Assembly (NCBI RefSeq): GCF_000732535.1
Contig: NZ_APNK01000014.1
Location: forward strand, 27,185 to 91,184
Length of the DNA: 64,000 nt
Source: Salinisphaera hydrothermalis C41B8
GTDB lineage: Bacteria; Pseudomonadota; Gammaproteobacteria; Nevskiales; Salinisphaeraceae
Direction: 5' to 3'
The notes beneath the pieces were generated by a model. The model saw nothing but the letters and a program-made list of their open reading frames with translations. It was not told the origin of the DNA and did no database searches. The translations under genes were made by a program, and so were the position numbers. Of this stretch, positions 1 through 7,783 are shown one piece after another; position 1 is the first letter of the stretch; each line of letters starts with the position of its first letter.

Positions 1-1808
1 AGCCTTCCGGAGAAGCCGACGACAGCGGCAGCGGAGAAACCGTCGAGGTGAAGGTGCCCGACATCGGCGACTTCGACTCGGTGGAAGTCATTGAAGTGCT
101 GGTGGCCGAAGGCGATTCGGTCGAGAAGGAACAGGCGCTCATCACCCTGGAATCCGACAAGGCCACGCTGGAAGTGCCCTCCACGGCCGCCGGTACCATC
201 AGCGAACTGAAGGTCAAGGAAGGCAGCACCGTCTCCGAAGGCGACCTGATCGCCCTGGTGGCCTCGAGCGGCGGCAGCAAGCAAACCCAGAGCGAATCCA
301 AATCCGGTGGCAACAAGCCGGCCAGCGGCGACAGCGCCAAGGCCTCGTCCGGCAGCGGCTCGAAGTCCGAGCCCAAGGCCACCACGTCCGCCAGCGACGA
401 CCATAACTACGATTGCGATGTGCTCGTGCTGGGCTCCGGCCCGGGCGGCTACACCGCTGCCTTCCGCGCCGCGGACATGGGCCTGAACGTCACGCTGGTC
501 GAGCGCCACAGCGTGCTCGGCGGTGTCTGCCTCAACGTCGGCTGTATCCCGTCCAAGGCCCTGCTCCACTCGGCCAAGGTCATCGAGGACGCCGCCAACA
601 TGGCCAGCCACGGCGTGACCTTCGGCAAGCCGGAGATCGATCTCGCCAAGCTGCTGGACTACAAGCAGTCGGTCATCGACCAGCTCACCGGCGGCCTGAA
701 ATCCATGGCCTCCAAGCGCAAGGTCAACGTCGTCAACGGCACCGGCACCTTCGCCGACGATCACACGCTCAAGATCGACGGCAACGACGACGTCAGCCAG
801 CTCACCTTCAACAAGGCCATCATCGCGGTCGGCTCCGAGCCGGTCATGCTGCCCGGCTGGCCCGAAGACGAGCGCATCTGGACCTCCGAAGACGCCCTCT
901 CGCCCGACGAAATCCCCGGCTCCCTGCTGGTCGTCGGCGGCGGCATCATCGGCTGCGAAATCGCCAACGTCTATGCCGCCCACGGCACCGAGGTCGACAT
1001 CGTCGAGATGACCGACTCGCTCATCCCCGGCGCCGACAAGGACCTCATCAAGCCGCTCACCAAACGCATGAACAAGCGCTGCGGCAACATCTGGGTGTCC
1101 ACCAAGGTCACGGGCCTGGAAGCCGGCGACAAGCTCACCGCCAGCTTCGAAGGCAAGGACGCGCCCGAGTCCAAGGACTACGACCGCGTGCTCGTCGCCG
1201 TCGGCCGCAAGCCCAACGGCAAGAAGATCGGCGCCGAAAACGCCGGCCTCGAAGTCAACGACCGCGGCTTCATCCCGGTCGACAAACAGTGCCGCACCAA
1301 CGTCGATCATATCTTTGCCATCGGCGACGTCTCCGGCGAACCCCAGCTCGCCCACCGCGCGACGCACCAGGGCAAGGTTGCGGCGGAATGTTGCGCCGGC
1401 GAAAAATCCGCCTTCGACGCCAAGGTCATTCCGTCAGTGGTCTATACCGACCCGGAAGTTGCCTGGACGGGCGTCACCGAAACCCAGGCCAAGAAAGAAG
1501 GCATCGAATACACCAAGGGCGCCTTCCCCTGGGCCGCCAACGGGCGTGCCATCGGCCTGGACGCCACTGACGGCAACACCAAGCTCCTGTTCGGCAAGGA
1601 CGGCCGCATCATCGGCGCGGGTGCCGTGGGTAGCGGTGCCGGCGACCTGATCGCCGAAACCTGCCTGGCGATCGAAATGGGCGCCGACGCCCACGACATC
1701 GGCCTCACGATCCATCCGCACCCGACGCTGGCGGAAACGGTCGGCATGGCCGCCGAGGCCGAGGCCGGGACGCTGACGGATCTGTATATTCCGAAGAAGA
1801 AAAAGTAG
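1..1808 (+). CDS. lpdA: Dihydrolipoyl dehydrogenase with N-terminal lipoyl domain (5' end outside window)
   Basis: E3 subunit of the pyruvate dehydrogenase complex; it re-oxidises dihydrolipoamide with FAD and NAD+. Numbering from the GTG at 48: lipoyl domain at about 1-75 with lipoyl-Lys K38 in ESDKATLEVP, a Ser/Gly/Lys linker at about 76-118, the FAD motif GSGPGG near 129-134, the redox disulfide C161/C166 in GVCLNVGCIPSK, and the C-terminal HPHPTLAE His-Glu motif. The frame stays open leftward to base 3 and reads an acidic Gly/Ser/Glu/Asp linker followed by ETVEV, which homologues have before KVPDIGD. The GTG at 48 is therefore probably not the start, and an additional upstream lipoyl domain is possible. 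An aceEF-lpdA operon would be expected to the left. Stop TAG at 1806, followed by a terminator. Confidence 0.95.
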   Translation, partial: PSGEADDSGSGETVEVKVPDIGDFDSVEVIEVLVAEGDSVEKEQALITLESDKATLEVPSTAAGTISELKVKEGSTVSEGDLIALVASSGGSKQTQSESKSGGNKPASGDSAKASSGSGSKSEPKATTSASDDHNYDCDVLVLGSGPGGYTAAFRAADMGLNVTLVERHSVLGGVCLNVGCIPSKALLHSAKVIEDAANMASHGVTFGKPEIDLAKLLDYKQSVIDQLTGGLKSMASKRKVNVVNGTGTFADDHTLKIDGNDDVSQLTFNKAIIAVGSEPVMLPGWPEDERIWTSEDALSPDEIPGSLLVVGGGIIGCEIANVYAAHGTEVDIVEMTDSLIPGADKDLIKPLTKRMNKRCGNIWVSTKVTGLEAGDKLTASFEGKDAPESKDYDRVLVAVGRKPNGKKIGAENAGLEVNDRGFIPVDKQCRTNVDHIFAIGDVSGEPQLAHRATHQGKVAAECCAGEKSAFDAKVIPSVVYTDPEVAWTGVTETQAKKEGIEYTKGAFPWAANGRAIGLDATDGNTKLLFGKDGRIIGAGAVGSGAGDLIAETCLAIEMGADAHDIGLTIHPHPTLAETVGMAAEAEAGTLTDLYIPKKKK

Positions 1809-1831
1809 CGGCGTTACCGGTTGCTACGACT

Positions 1832-1857
1832 AAAGGCCGGCTTTTTGCCGGCCTTTT
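1832..1857 (+). terminator. Rho-independent terminator of lpdA
   Basis: Nine-bp stem AAAGGCCGG/CCGGCCTTT with a six-base T-rich loop and a T-run, 23 bases after the lpdA stop. A near-identical hairpin recurs at 3122-3150 as part of a duplicated lpdA tail. Confidence 0.85.
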
Positions 1858-2466
1858 TATTGGTGCTTCGCGAATTATCGGGGCTATTGCGCCCTGCGGG
1901 TCCCGAGCGTTCAAGCAGGGGAGTAGATCGGAGTCAGCAGTGCATTGGGCTGGCAACGCCGAACAGGCGTTCGGGAAGTCCCACCCCGGGCGTTTTCGCC
2001 CACCTTTGGTTTCGCGCTGCAGCGCGAGTCACTTCTCTTGCTTGCTCAAGAGAAGTAACCAAGAGAAGAGCACCCGGCGCGGCGCCGGCTTCGCCGGTTC
2101 ACAGCGAGGCATGGTGCCGGCGGGATGCGCCCAGAACTCGCATCGCTTTGGCGATGCTCAAACAGGCTGGCCGCACCGGCGCCGTGCGCCGGACACCCGC
2201 CGGCACCACGCCTCGCCGTCGCCGCACAACGGGACGGGAATACAGACGCAGCGCATTAGGGCTTGGCGTATTCCATGCACCGTGGCACCGCAGCCCATCT
2301 AGCCATCCAGCTGTGGCCATGGTCCGGTTTGCATCGTCCCCGCAATACGCGATGCATCTTTTATTTCGGCACTTGCCAAGGGCATGGTTCGAAGTCGGCC
2401 CGTTAATTTACTCATGCAGCTGATGGCTCTATGCTTTTTAGAACCGCATCGAGCTAATTGAACGCC
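1858..2466. other. Gene-free stretch, probably dispersed-repeat DNA
   Basis: No frame here looks like a real protein: the translated frames are Arg/Pro/His-rich on both strands. The stretch contains the palindromes listed at 2012-2055. Its texture (CACTTCTCTTG..., AAGAGAAGTAACC) resembles dispersed repeats I recall from other proteobacterial genomes. It sits between the lpdA terminator and an addiction module, so it is probably part of the inserted segment. Confidence 0.5.
2012..2055. repeat. Two adjacent palindromes
   Basis: Perfect 16-bp palindrome TCGCGCTGCAGCGCGA (2012-2027), then CTTCTCTT (2032-2039) and AAGAGAAG (2048-2055) as an 8-bp inverted repeat with an 8-base loop. No T-run follows, so these are unlikely to be a terminator. 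Confidence 0.6.
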
Positions 2467-2682
2467 ATGGCTACGAACACCGACAAGGTACTGGAAGACG
2501 CGCTAAGCCTATCGGCGAATGAGCGCGCTGCGTTGGTAGAAGAGCTGATCGCCAGTCTCGATCAACCCGACCGGGACGTAGACTCCCTATGGGCTAAAGA
2601 AGCGGAGGCACGTATCGACGCCGTCGACCGAGGCGAAATGAAGTCGACTCCGGCGTCGCAGGTATTCGCTAAATACGATTAG
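2467..2682 (+). CDS. Addiction module antitoxin (putative addiction module component family)
   Basis: 71-residue protein starting MATNTDKVLEDALSLSANER. The sequence matches the short Unstab_antitox-type family: N-terminal helix with LSANERAALVEELIASLD, then an acidic region with WAKEAEARIDAVDRGE and a C-terminal toxin-binding tail. I chose the ATG at 2467 over the in-frame TTG at 2458. The toxin starts two bases after the stop, so the two are co-transcribed and probably translationally coupled. Antitoxin binding of its own promoter is typical of the class but not visible here. The pair lies between lpdA and a duplicated lpdA tail. Confidence 0.85.
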   Translation: MATNTDKVLEDALSLSANERAALVEELIASLDQPDRDVDSLWAKEAEARIDAVDRGEMKSTPASQVFAKYD

Positions 2683-2684
2683 CC

Positions 2685-2975
2685 TTGGATATCCGCTTTT
2701 ACGAGGCCGCAGAAGCCGAGCTCGACGAAGCGATTGCATACTACGAGCATCAGCTTCCGGGTCTCGGCGTTCGCTATCGACTCGCTATCCAGGCAGCCCT
2801 GCAACGAATTGCACAGTTCCCCGAGGCTTACCCGCCACTCAGCCGACGAACGCGGCGCTGTCTCGTCAACGGTTTTCCGTACGGTGTGATCTATCGAATA
2901 GAGGAGCGTACGATCAGCATTGTGGCGATTGCTCACTTGCATCGGCGCCCGAACTACTGGACTAGTCGGAGTTAG
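2685..2975 (+). CDS. RelE/ParE-superfamily toxin
   Basis: 96-residue toxin of a type II toxin-antitoxin pair, normally an mRNA interferase or gyrase poison; which one cannot be told from sequence. Visible family signs are the N-terminal FYEAAEAELDEAIAYYE helix, the RRCLVNGFPYGVIYRIEE strand region and the C-terminal VAIAHLHRRPNYW. Length is normal. The start is TTG, two bases after the antitoxin stop; a weak start codon would keep toxin below antitoxin. The downstream sequence runs directly into the decayed lpdA tail copy. Confidence 0.85.
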   Translation: MDIRFYEAAEAELDEAIAYYEHQLPGLGVRYRLAIQAALQRIAQFPEAYPPLSRRTRRCLVNGFPYGVIYRIEERTISIVAIAHLHRRPNYWTSRS

Positions 2976-3031
2976 CTGTCGATGCACCGTAAGATCTGCG
3001 CCGGCGATTGTTCTCAATCGACGATGGCAGC

Positions 3032-3098
3032 AACGGTCGGCATGGCCGCCGAGGCCGGGACGCTGATGGATCTGTATATTCCGAAGAAGAAAAAGTAG
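3032..3098 (+). pseudogene. Duplicated fragment of the lpdA 3' end
   Basis: Encodes TVGMAAEAGTLMDLYIPKKKK and a stop, matching the lpdA C-terminus except for a two-codon deletion (one Ala-Glu repeat) and Thr to Met. The match starts abruptly at about 3032 (1736 in lpdA) and continues through a copy of the lpdA terminator. It is too short to be a gene. It marks the right border of the 1.2-kb segment carrying the toxin-antitoxin pair. Confidence 0.85.
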
Positions 3099-3121
3099 CG
3101 GCGCTGCTTTTCGCGTAAGAC

Positions 3122-3150
3122 TAAAGGCCGGCTTTTTGCCGGCCTTTTTT
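3122..3150 (+). terminator. Second copy of the lpdA terminator
   Basis: AAAGGCCGG...CCGGCC hairpin followed by TTTTTT, identical in stem and loop to the hairpin at 1832-1857. It is part of the duplicated lpdA tail and would also stop transcription from the toxin-antitoxin pair. Confidence 0.8.
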
Positions 3151-3233
3151 GTGGGCGGCGTTATTTACAGCCGTGGCGGGATTGCCTAACGTCTGTATGA
3201 GGCAACGAGTGATCGTGCGCCGAGGGGGGAATC

Positions 3234-3476
3234 TTGACCGAGCTTGCCAACATTCATCCAGGTGACGTGTTGCTTGAGGAATTTCTCAAGCCGATGGGGA
3301 TTGGTGTGTCTCTATTTGCTGACGAGATCGATTTGTCGCTGGATAGCGTCAATCAGCTTATTGCTGGTCGGAGAAGCGTGGCGCCGGCTGATGCTCACAA
3401 CTTTGCGAATTACTTCGGGATCGCGGTTTCGTTTTAGGTAGGGCTTCAGCGTAACTTCGAGGAAGAGATTGATGCA
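3234..3476 (+). pseudogene. Broken HigA-family antitoxin
   Basis: Begins at a TTG with MTELANIHPGDVLLEEFLKP, close to the intact HigA at 3586. Its helix-turn-helix is poorly conserved (ADEIDLSLDSVNQLIAGRRS). At the position where the intact copy has LWMGLQ, this copy has F-stop-VGLQ: the conserved Trp codon TGG has become TAG. Homology resumes after the stop (VGLQRNFEEEIDAQ), then fades as the higB remnant begins in another frame. A second, decayed higA is the simplest reading. Confidence 0.8.
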
Positions 3477-3480
3477 CAAC

Positions 3481-3576
3481 GCAAGATCTGCCTCGAACCT
3501 GAATCAGCATTGGCGGCTCTGCGTCATCTGGAACTACGGCCAGATCGATGATGTGGAAATCGTCGATTTCCACTGA
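3481..3576 (+). pseudogene. C-terminal remnant of a HigB toxin
   Basis: The frame reads NQHWRLCVIW...DDVEIVDFH and a stop. This is the C-terminal signature of HigB (QWR-C-W, then DVEIVDYH). The N-terminal two thirds are missing, replaced by the broken HigA just upstream. It ends nine bases before the intact higA, as in ordinary higBA operons. The toxin cannot be functional. Confidence 0.8.
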
Positions 3577-3585
3577 GGTATTGTC

Positions 3586-3852
3586 ATGACGGAATTAGCG
3601 AACCTTCATCCCGGAGAAGTCCTGCTGGAAGAATTTCTGAAACCGATGAAGCTCAGCCAGACAAGCCTTGCCAATGAGATTGGCGCGCCGCCTCGTCGTA
3701 TCAACGAGATAGTGCGGGGTAAGCGGGCTGTTAGTGCCGATACCGCGGTCAGGCTGGCGAGGTACTTCGGTACGAGTGAGAAGCTCTGGATGGGATTGCA
3801 GGCTAATTACGACTTGGAAGAAGTGCATCGGCATGACGCGGATGACTGTTAG
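3586..3852 (+). CDS. higA: HigA-family XRE antitoxin (orphan)
   Basis: 88-residue DNA-binding antitoxin. It begins MTELANLHPGEVLLEEFLKP, has a helix-turn-helix around 30-55 (QTSLANEIGAPPRRINEIVR) and the family's RLARYFGTSEKLWMGLQ. Length is normal. The partner toxin directly upstream is reduced to its last 31 codons, so this is an antitoxin without a working cognate toxin; it may still autoregulate or neutralise a related HigB elsewhere. No gene is visible from 3853 to 3946. Confidence 0.85.
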   Translation: MTELANLHPGEVLLEEFLKPMKLSQTSLANEIGAPPRRINEIVRGKRAVSADTAVRLARYFGTSEKLWMGLQANYDLEEVHRHDADDC

Positions 3853-3946
3853 CCGTGGTCTGTCTCCTATTATTCCCCGATGCGGCTTGAAGTGGATTAC
3901 GGTTCGCCGTGGCCTGAGCTTTAATCTTTAAATACTCAAACTCGAT

Positions 3947-5413
3947 ATGACGATCGATAGAACGCAGGAATTTCTCCGTAGCTTGCTAAACGAACTCAGG
4001 CGCCTGCCTGCAGAAACTGAGTGGCTCGAATTTAAGCAAAAAAACAAAGACCCTGAAATAATCGGAGAATATTTGTCAGCCTTGGCCAACTCAGCTGCTC
4101 TGGTTGGAAAAGCTCACGGATATCTAGTTTGGGGCATTGAGGATAAAACCCACGAAATCGTGGGATCAAATTTTTTTCCAAAGAAAAAAAAGGTTGGTCA
4201 AGAAGAGCTTGAAAATTGGCTTTTGCGATTGCTTGCTCCTAAAGTTAATTTCCATTTTCACGAGTTCGAAGTAGAGGATAAAAACGTAGTTGTCCTTGAA
4301 ATAGGAGCAGCTTTTAGACACCCAGTTCAATTCAAGAATATTGAATATATTAGAGTCGGTTCTTACAAGAAAAAGCTCAAAGATTTTCCTGAAAAAGAGC
4401 GAGAGTTATGGCGAATATTTGATCAGGTTCCATTCGAACGTGAAATCGCGGCAGAAAATGTTAGCGCTGAAGATGTAGTTAAGTTACTTGATTATCCTTC
4501 TTACTTTGATCTTATCGGGACACCCTTGCCGGAAGGTCGTGCCGGTATAATTGAAGCGTTCGAGTCCGAAGAAATGATATTGCCAAGCACAGACGGAAAG
4601 TGGAATATAACAAATCTAGGGGCAGTGCTTTTTGCTAAAAAACTTGCAGATTTTAGGTCGTTAAAGCGGAAAGCAATTCGAGTAATCCTCTATAAAGATG
4701 AGAGTAAAGTGCATACCGTTCGGGAGCAGGTGGGGAACAAAGGGTACGCATCTGGTTTTGAAGGCTTAATAGATTTTGTAAGTGGACTATTGCCGAGTAA
4801 TGAAATTATCGGTCAGGCAATTCGGAAAGATGTCCCCATGTTTCCTGAGCTTGCTATCCGAGAATTAGTGGCGAATGCTTTAATACATCAAGACTTCCAT
4901 GCCACCGGCACTGCTCCAATGATAGAAATATTTTCGAACAGGATGGAGATAACTAATCCCGGATTGCCTCTAGTCAAAACCGATCGGTTTCTTGATAGTC
5001 CACCGAAATCTCGGAATGAAGCGCTTGCTTCTTTTATGAGAAGAATAGGCGTATGTGAAGAGCGCGGAAGTGGCGTAGATAAAGTTGTGTTCGAAACTGA
5101 ATTCTATCAATTGCCAGCTCCTCTCTTCGAAACTACACCAGAGCATACTTGTGCTGTACTCTTCAGCCATCGCGAGTTTCGTAATATGGATAAAGAAGAT
5201 CGGGTTAGAGCTTGCTACTTGCACGCATGCTTGCGTTATGTTCAGCGCGACTCGATGACTAACGGTACCTTGCGTGAACGTTTTGGAATCGAGGAACGTA
5301 ATAGTTCGATGGCATCGAGGATCATAAAAGACACGATGGTGGCTGGATTGATTCGCTGTTACGACGATACCGTTGGCAGTAAGGCGAGGAAGTATTTACC
5401 TTGGTGGGCATAG
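3947..5413 (+). CDS. AlbA_2 (Schlafen-type) domain / ATPase-fold putative regulator
   Basis: 488-residue protein. N-terminal AlbA_2-type domain at about 18-150 (ETEWLEFKQKNKDPEIIGEY, ALANSAALVGKAHGYLVWGI). A HATPase_c_4-like region around 290-400 carries PELAIRELVANALIHQDFH, EIFSNRMEITNPG and RRIGVCEERGSGVDKV, and a winged-helix-like C-terminus follows. Proteins of this plan are usually called transcriptional regulators or ATP-dependent DNA helicase-related; some lie in defence islands, but no defence role is shown here. The gene is visibly AT-rich with A/T-ending codons, unlike everything around it, which indicates recent transfer. It follows the higBA debris. Confidence 0.8.
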   Translation: MTIDRTQEFLRSLLNELRRLPAETEWLEFKQKNKDPEIIGEYLSALANSAALVGKAHGYLVWGIEDKTHEIVGSNFFPKKKKVGQEELENWLLRLLAPKVNFHFHEFEVEDKNVVVLEIGAAFRHPVQFKNIEYIRVGSYKKKLKDFPEKERELWRIFDQVPFEREIAAENVSAEDVVKLLDYPSYFDLIGTPLPEGRAGIIEAFESEEMILPSTDGKWNITNLGAVLFAKKLADFRSLKRKAIRVILYKDESKVHTVREQVGNKGYASGFEGLIDFVSGLLPSNEIIGQAIRKDVPMFPELAIRELVANALIHQDFHATGTAPMIEIFSNRMEITNPGLPLVKTDRFLDSPPKSRNEALASFMRRIGVCEERGSGVDKVVFETEFYQLPAPLFETTPEHTCAVLFSHREFRNMDKEDRVRACYLHACLRYVQRDSMTNGTLRERFGIEERNSSMASRIIKDTMVAGLIRCYDDTVGSKARKYLPWWA

Positions 5414-5849
5414 GTGAGCGTGGTTTTGCTTGACCGTTGCTTGACTGACGGCTGGTTCGACAGGCCAGTTTTCATGATAAACATTGTAAAACAATAACTT
5501 GTGGGTTTTATTTGGCTGACCGGAGGTTGCTTTCCTCAGTTGCAAGCCTTCCAAATCCGGAGAACAGTATTGAGCTGGTTCAGTGGTAATCCTCCCAAGA
5601 ATTAACGCAGGTCAAGGAGCTTTTGGGGTCACGTCTTGCGTTTTGCCTAAAGCTGGGTAGATCCAACGCCCAACTGCAGCACGAAGACCCTTTCTTAGCG
5701 CCATTCGGGACAGGCCACGGTTTCGACTGCGCCGTAAATGATCGTCCTTCGTCCGGTTTAGTTCGCTGGGTAAGCGTTATAGATCGGGCTCGTTTTTTGC
5801 ATTGGGTTGCTTAAAGTCTTTTGGCTAGGTGCGCTGCATCGGCGTAATA
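5414..5849 (+). other. Gene-free stretch
   Basis: No protein-like frame. Base composition shifts from the AT-rich style of the preceding gene to the GC-rich host style near 5600. It probably contains the right border of the transferred segment, but I see no direct repeat or tRNA that would mark it. Confidence 0.4.
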
Positions 5850-6150
5850 ATGACGCCGCAACCAGCGCCATCCGCCGTTGCGAAAGGGATTACCCGCGAG
5901 GTGTTTGAACCGGACGAATTACGTGAGGCGCCCGCCACGGTGCGTCCGGACGTCGAGATGGTCAGTGCCACGCAGATGCAGCGCCGGTCCACCGCCGATA
6001 TCGACGCTTGGGTATAGGTCTTCGGCTAGGGATTGTTGCTTGGAAGCTCGTGTGTGCCGGTCGCTGAGTGGCTCCATGCGCTGCTTTACCGCTTTTATCT
6101 CCGTTTCCGCATATGGCTGACGTCGGATCGCGGCTCGGTTCAAGCGCTAC
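5850..6150 (+). pseudogene. Decayed partial copy of chaC
   Basis: Reads MTPQPAPSAVAKGITREVFE... parallel to the intact chaC at 6953 (GITREVLERDELRQA). It loses about ten residues before DAWV, then meets TAG stops in place of the Tyr-containing VFGYGS motif (VFG-stop), and continues in the same frame as SSCVPVAEWLHALLYRF-LRFRI, matching CVPVAEWLDVLLYGF. Similarity ends near 6150. The same GCGTAATAATGACG context precedes both copies, so this is a duplication that has decayed. Confidence 0.85.
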
Positions 6151-6221
6151 GATCCCGAGTCGCGCCGATCGCCTTAACCGAGTGGCGGTCGTCAGACCCG
6201 CGTTTCCGCTTTAGCGGCCAA

Positions 6222-6665
6222 TCAGCCCGCCTGATCGTCTTCGAGCAAGTCGATCGCCATTCGGACGTAGTCCACCACGGACAGTATGCCGACCAGCGCG
6301 TCGTGGTCGACCACGGGCAGACTGGCCTGACGATGCTCGAGCAAAAGGCGCCCGGCGTCCGCCAGCGATGTATCGCCGGACAAGGTCTTGAAGTCTGCGT
6401 CGAGAACCTCGAAGACCGGGATTTCGGCCATTCGATCATCGAGTTGCTCGTAACCATGTGCGTCGGTAAGCCGCAGGGCTTCTCGCAGTATGATCTTCTG
6501 ATTCACTAGGCCAACGAGGCGCCGATTTTCATCGAGCACCGGGACATTGCGAATCTGGTGTTCGCCCATCAGGCGACGGGCATCACAGAGCGTGTCGTGG
6601 CGGCCGAGCGTAATGACCTCTCGGGTCATGATGTCTGCCACACGGGCGTAGGTCGGGGCGCTCAT
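6222..6665 (-). CDS. CBS-domain pair protein
   Basis: 147-residue stand-alone Bateman module: two CBS motifs, about 8-65 (VADIMTREVITL...IRNVPVLDENRRLVGLV) and 80-143 (DFKTLSGDTSLADAGRLL...ASLPVVDHDALVGILSVVDY). Such proteins sense adenine nucleotides and act as regulatory partners; the ligand is not predictable. No catalytic domain is fused. The gene lies between the broken and intact chaC copies and is transcribed opposite to them, so the chaC duplication spans or flanks it. Confidence 0.85.
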   Translation of the reverse strand: MSAPTYARVADIMTREVITLGRHDTLCDARRLMGEHQIRNVPVLDENRRLVGLVNQKIILREALRLTDAHGYEQLDDRMAEIPVFEVLDADFKTLSGDTSLADAGRLLLEHRQASLPVVDHDALVGILSVVDYVRMAIDLLEDDQAG

Positions 6666-6952
6666 GGGTGGCGGTCATCCTTTATCTATTGCGAAAAATT
6701 CGGGCAGCTCAACACAACCAGTAGTCTATGATTACCGGGTTTCGGCAAACGGGCGGAACACGGTGATCATTCAATAGTGGTCCGTATAGAAATCGATCAC
6801 GGGTCGCGTGTTGGCGGTTCCGGGGTACGGGGTGCTGGCCACCATGCCTAGACAGTCACGATCTATCGGCCGAATCGGCGCGAGCGTGAGCCTTGCGCCG
6901 CCGGTTCCGGGTTTTTTTGGCCGCGACGACGGGGCAGCGTAATAATGACGGT

Positions 6953-7681
6953 ATGACACCATCCGATTCTCGCCATCGTCCGTTGCCCAGCGGGATTACT
7001 CGCGAGGTGCTTGAACGGGACGAATTACGGCAGGCGCTGGCCACCGCGCATCCGGGCGTCGAGATGGTGAGTGATGCGCAGATGCAGCGTTCGATTCACA
7101 CGATGCTGGCGCAGCGCCCGGCGAACGCCGATCTCGATGCGGGCGCCTGGGTGTTCGGCTATGGCTCGCTGCTTTGGAACCCATGCGTGCCGGTCGCCGA
7201 ATGGCTGGATGTTTTGCTTTATGGCTTCCATCGCGATTTCCGCATCCGGCTGACGCACGGTCGCGGTTCGGCAGAAGCGCCGGGGTTGATGCTGGGCCTG
7301 GTGCCGGGCGGTTCCTGCCGGGGCATGGCGCTGCGGTTGCCGCCGGATGATGTGGAACACGAGCTGCTGATGATCTGGCGGCGCGAAATGCTCACCGGCG
7401 TCTATACGCCGCGTTGGGTCACGTTGTATGACCGCGCTGGCGCGTCGCTGCCGGCCATGACCTTCGTCGCCAATGCCGAACACGACAGTTTCTGCCGACG
7501 TCTGGAAGACGCGACGGTGATCGAGATGCTGGCCACCGGCCACGGCATGATCGGTTCGGCCGCGGAATATCTCAACAGCACCGTGGCCCATCTCGACGAG
7601 CAGGGCATTCACGACCGACGGTTGCGCACGTTGCGTGCCCGGGTGAATGCGGCGGTGGCCGAGCGTCGAGCCGCCGACTGA
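6953..7681 (+). CDS. chaC: Glutathione-specific gamma-glutamylcyclotransferase ChaC
   Basis: Cleaves glutathione to 5-oxoproline and Cys-Gly in the cytosol. 242 residues from the ATG at 6953. The nucleotide-fold loop FGYGSLLWNP is at 68-77 and the presumed catalytic Glu is in REMLTGVYTPRWV (about E145). The C-terminus has GMIGSAAEYLNSTVAHL, typical of the family. An in-frame ATG at 6893 would add 20 residues without family similarity, and the decayed copy starts at the position equivalent to 6953. Upstream 6666-6952 is the shared intergenic region with the opposing CBS gene. Confidence 0.9.
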   Translation: MTPSDSRHRPLPSGITREVLERDELRQALATAHPGVEMVSDAQMQRSIHTMLAQRPANADLDAGAWVFGYGSLLWNPCVPVAEWLDVLLYGFHRDFRIRLTHGRGSAEAPGLMLGLVPGGSCRGMALRLPPDDVEHELLMIWRREMLTGVYTPRWVTLYDRAGASLPAMTFVANAEHDSFCRRLEDATVIEMLATGHGMIGSAAEYLNSTVAHLDEQGIHDRRLRTLRARVNAAVAERRAAD

Positions 7682-7783
7682 GGCGGGCCGTGTTCGGCGG
7701 CCCGGCGCTGCCGGCATACGGGCTCGCCGATCCGGGCTAAGTTAGTGCGCTGCGGTGCTGTTTACTGATCGCGAAGGATGGTT

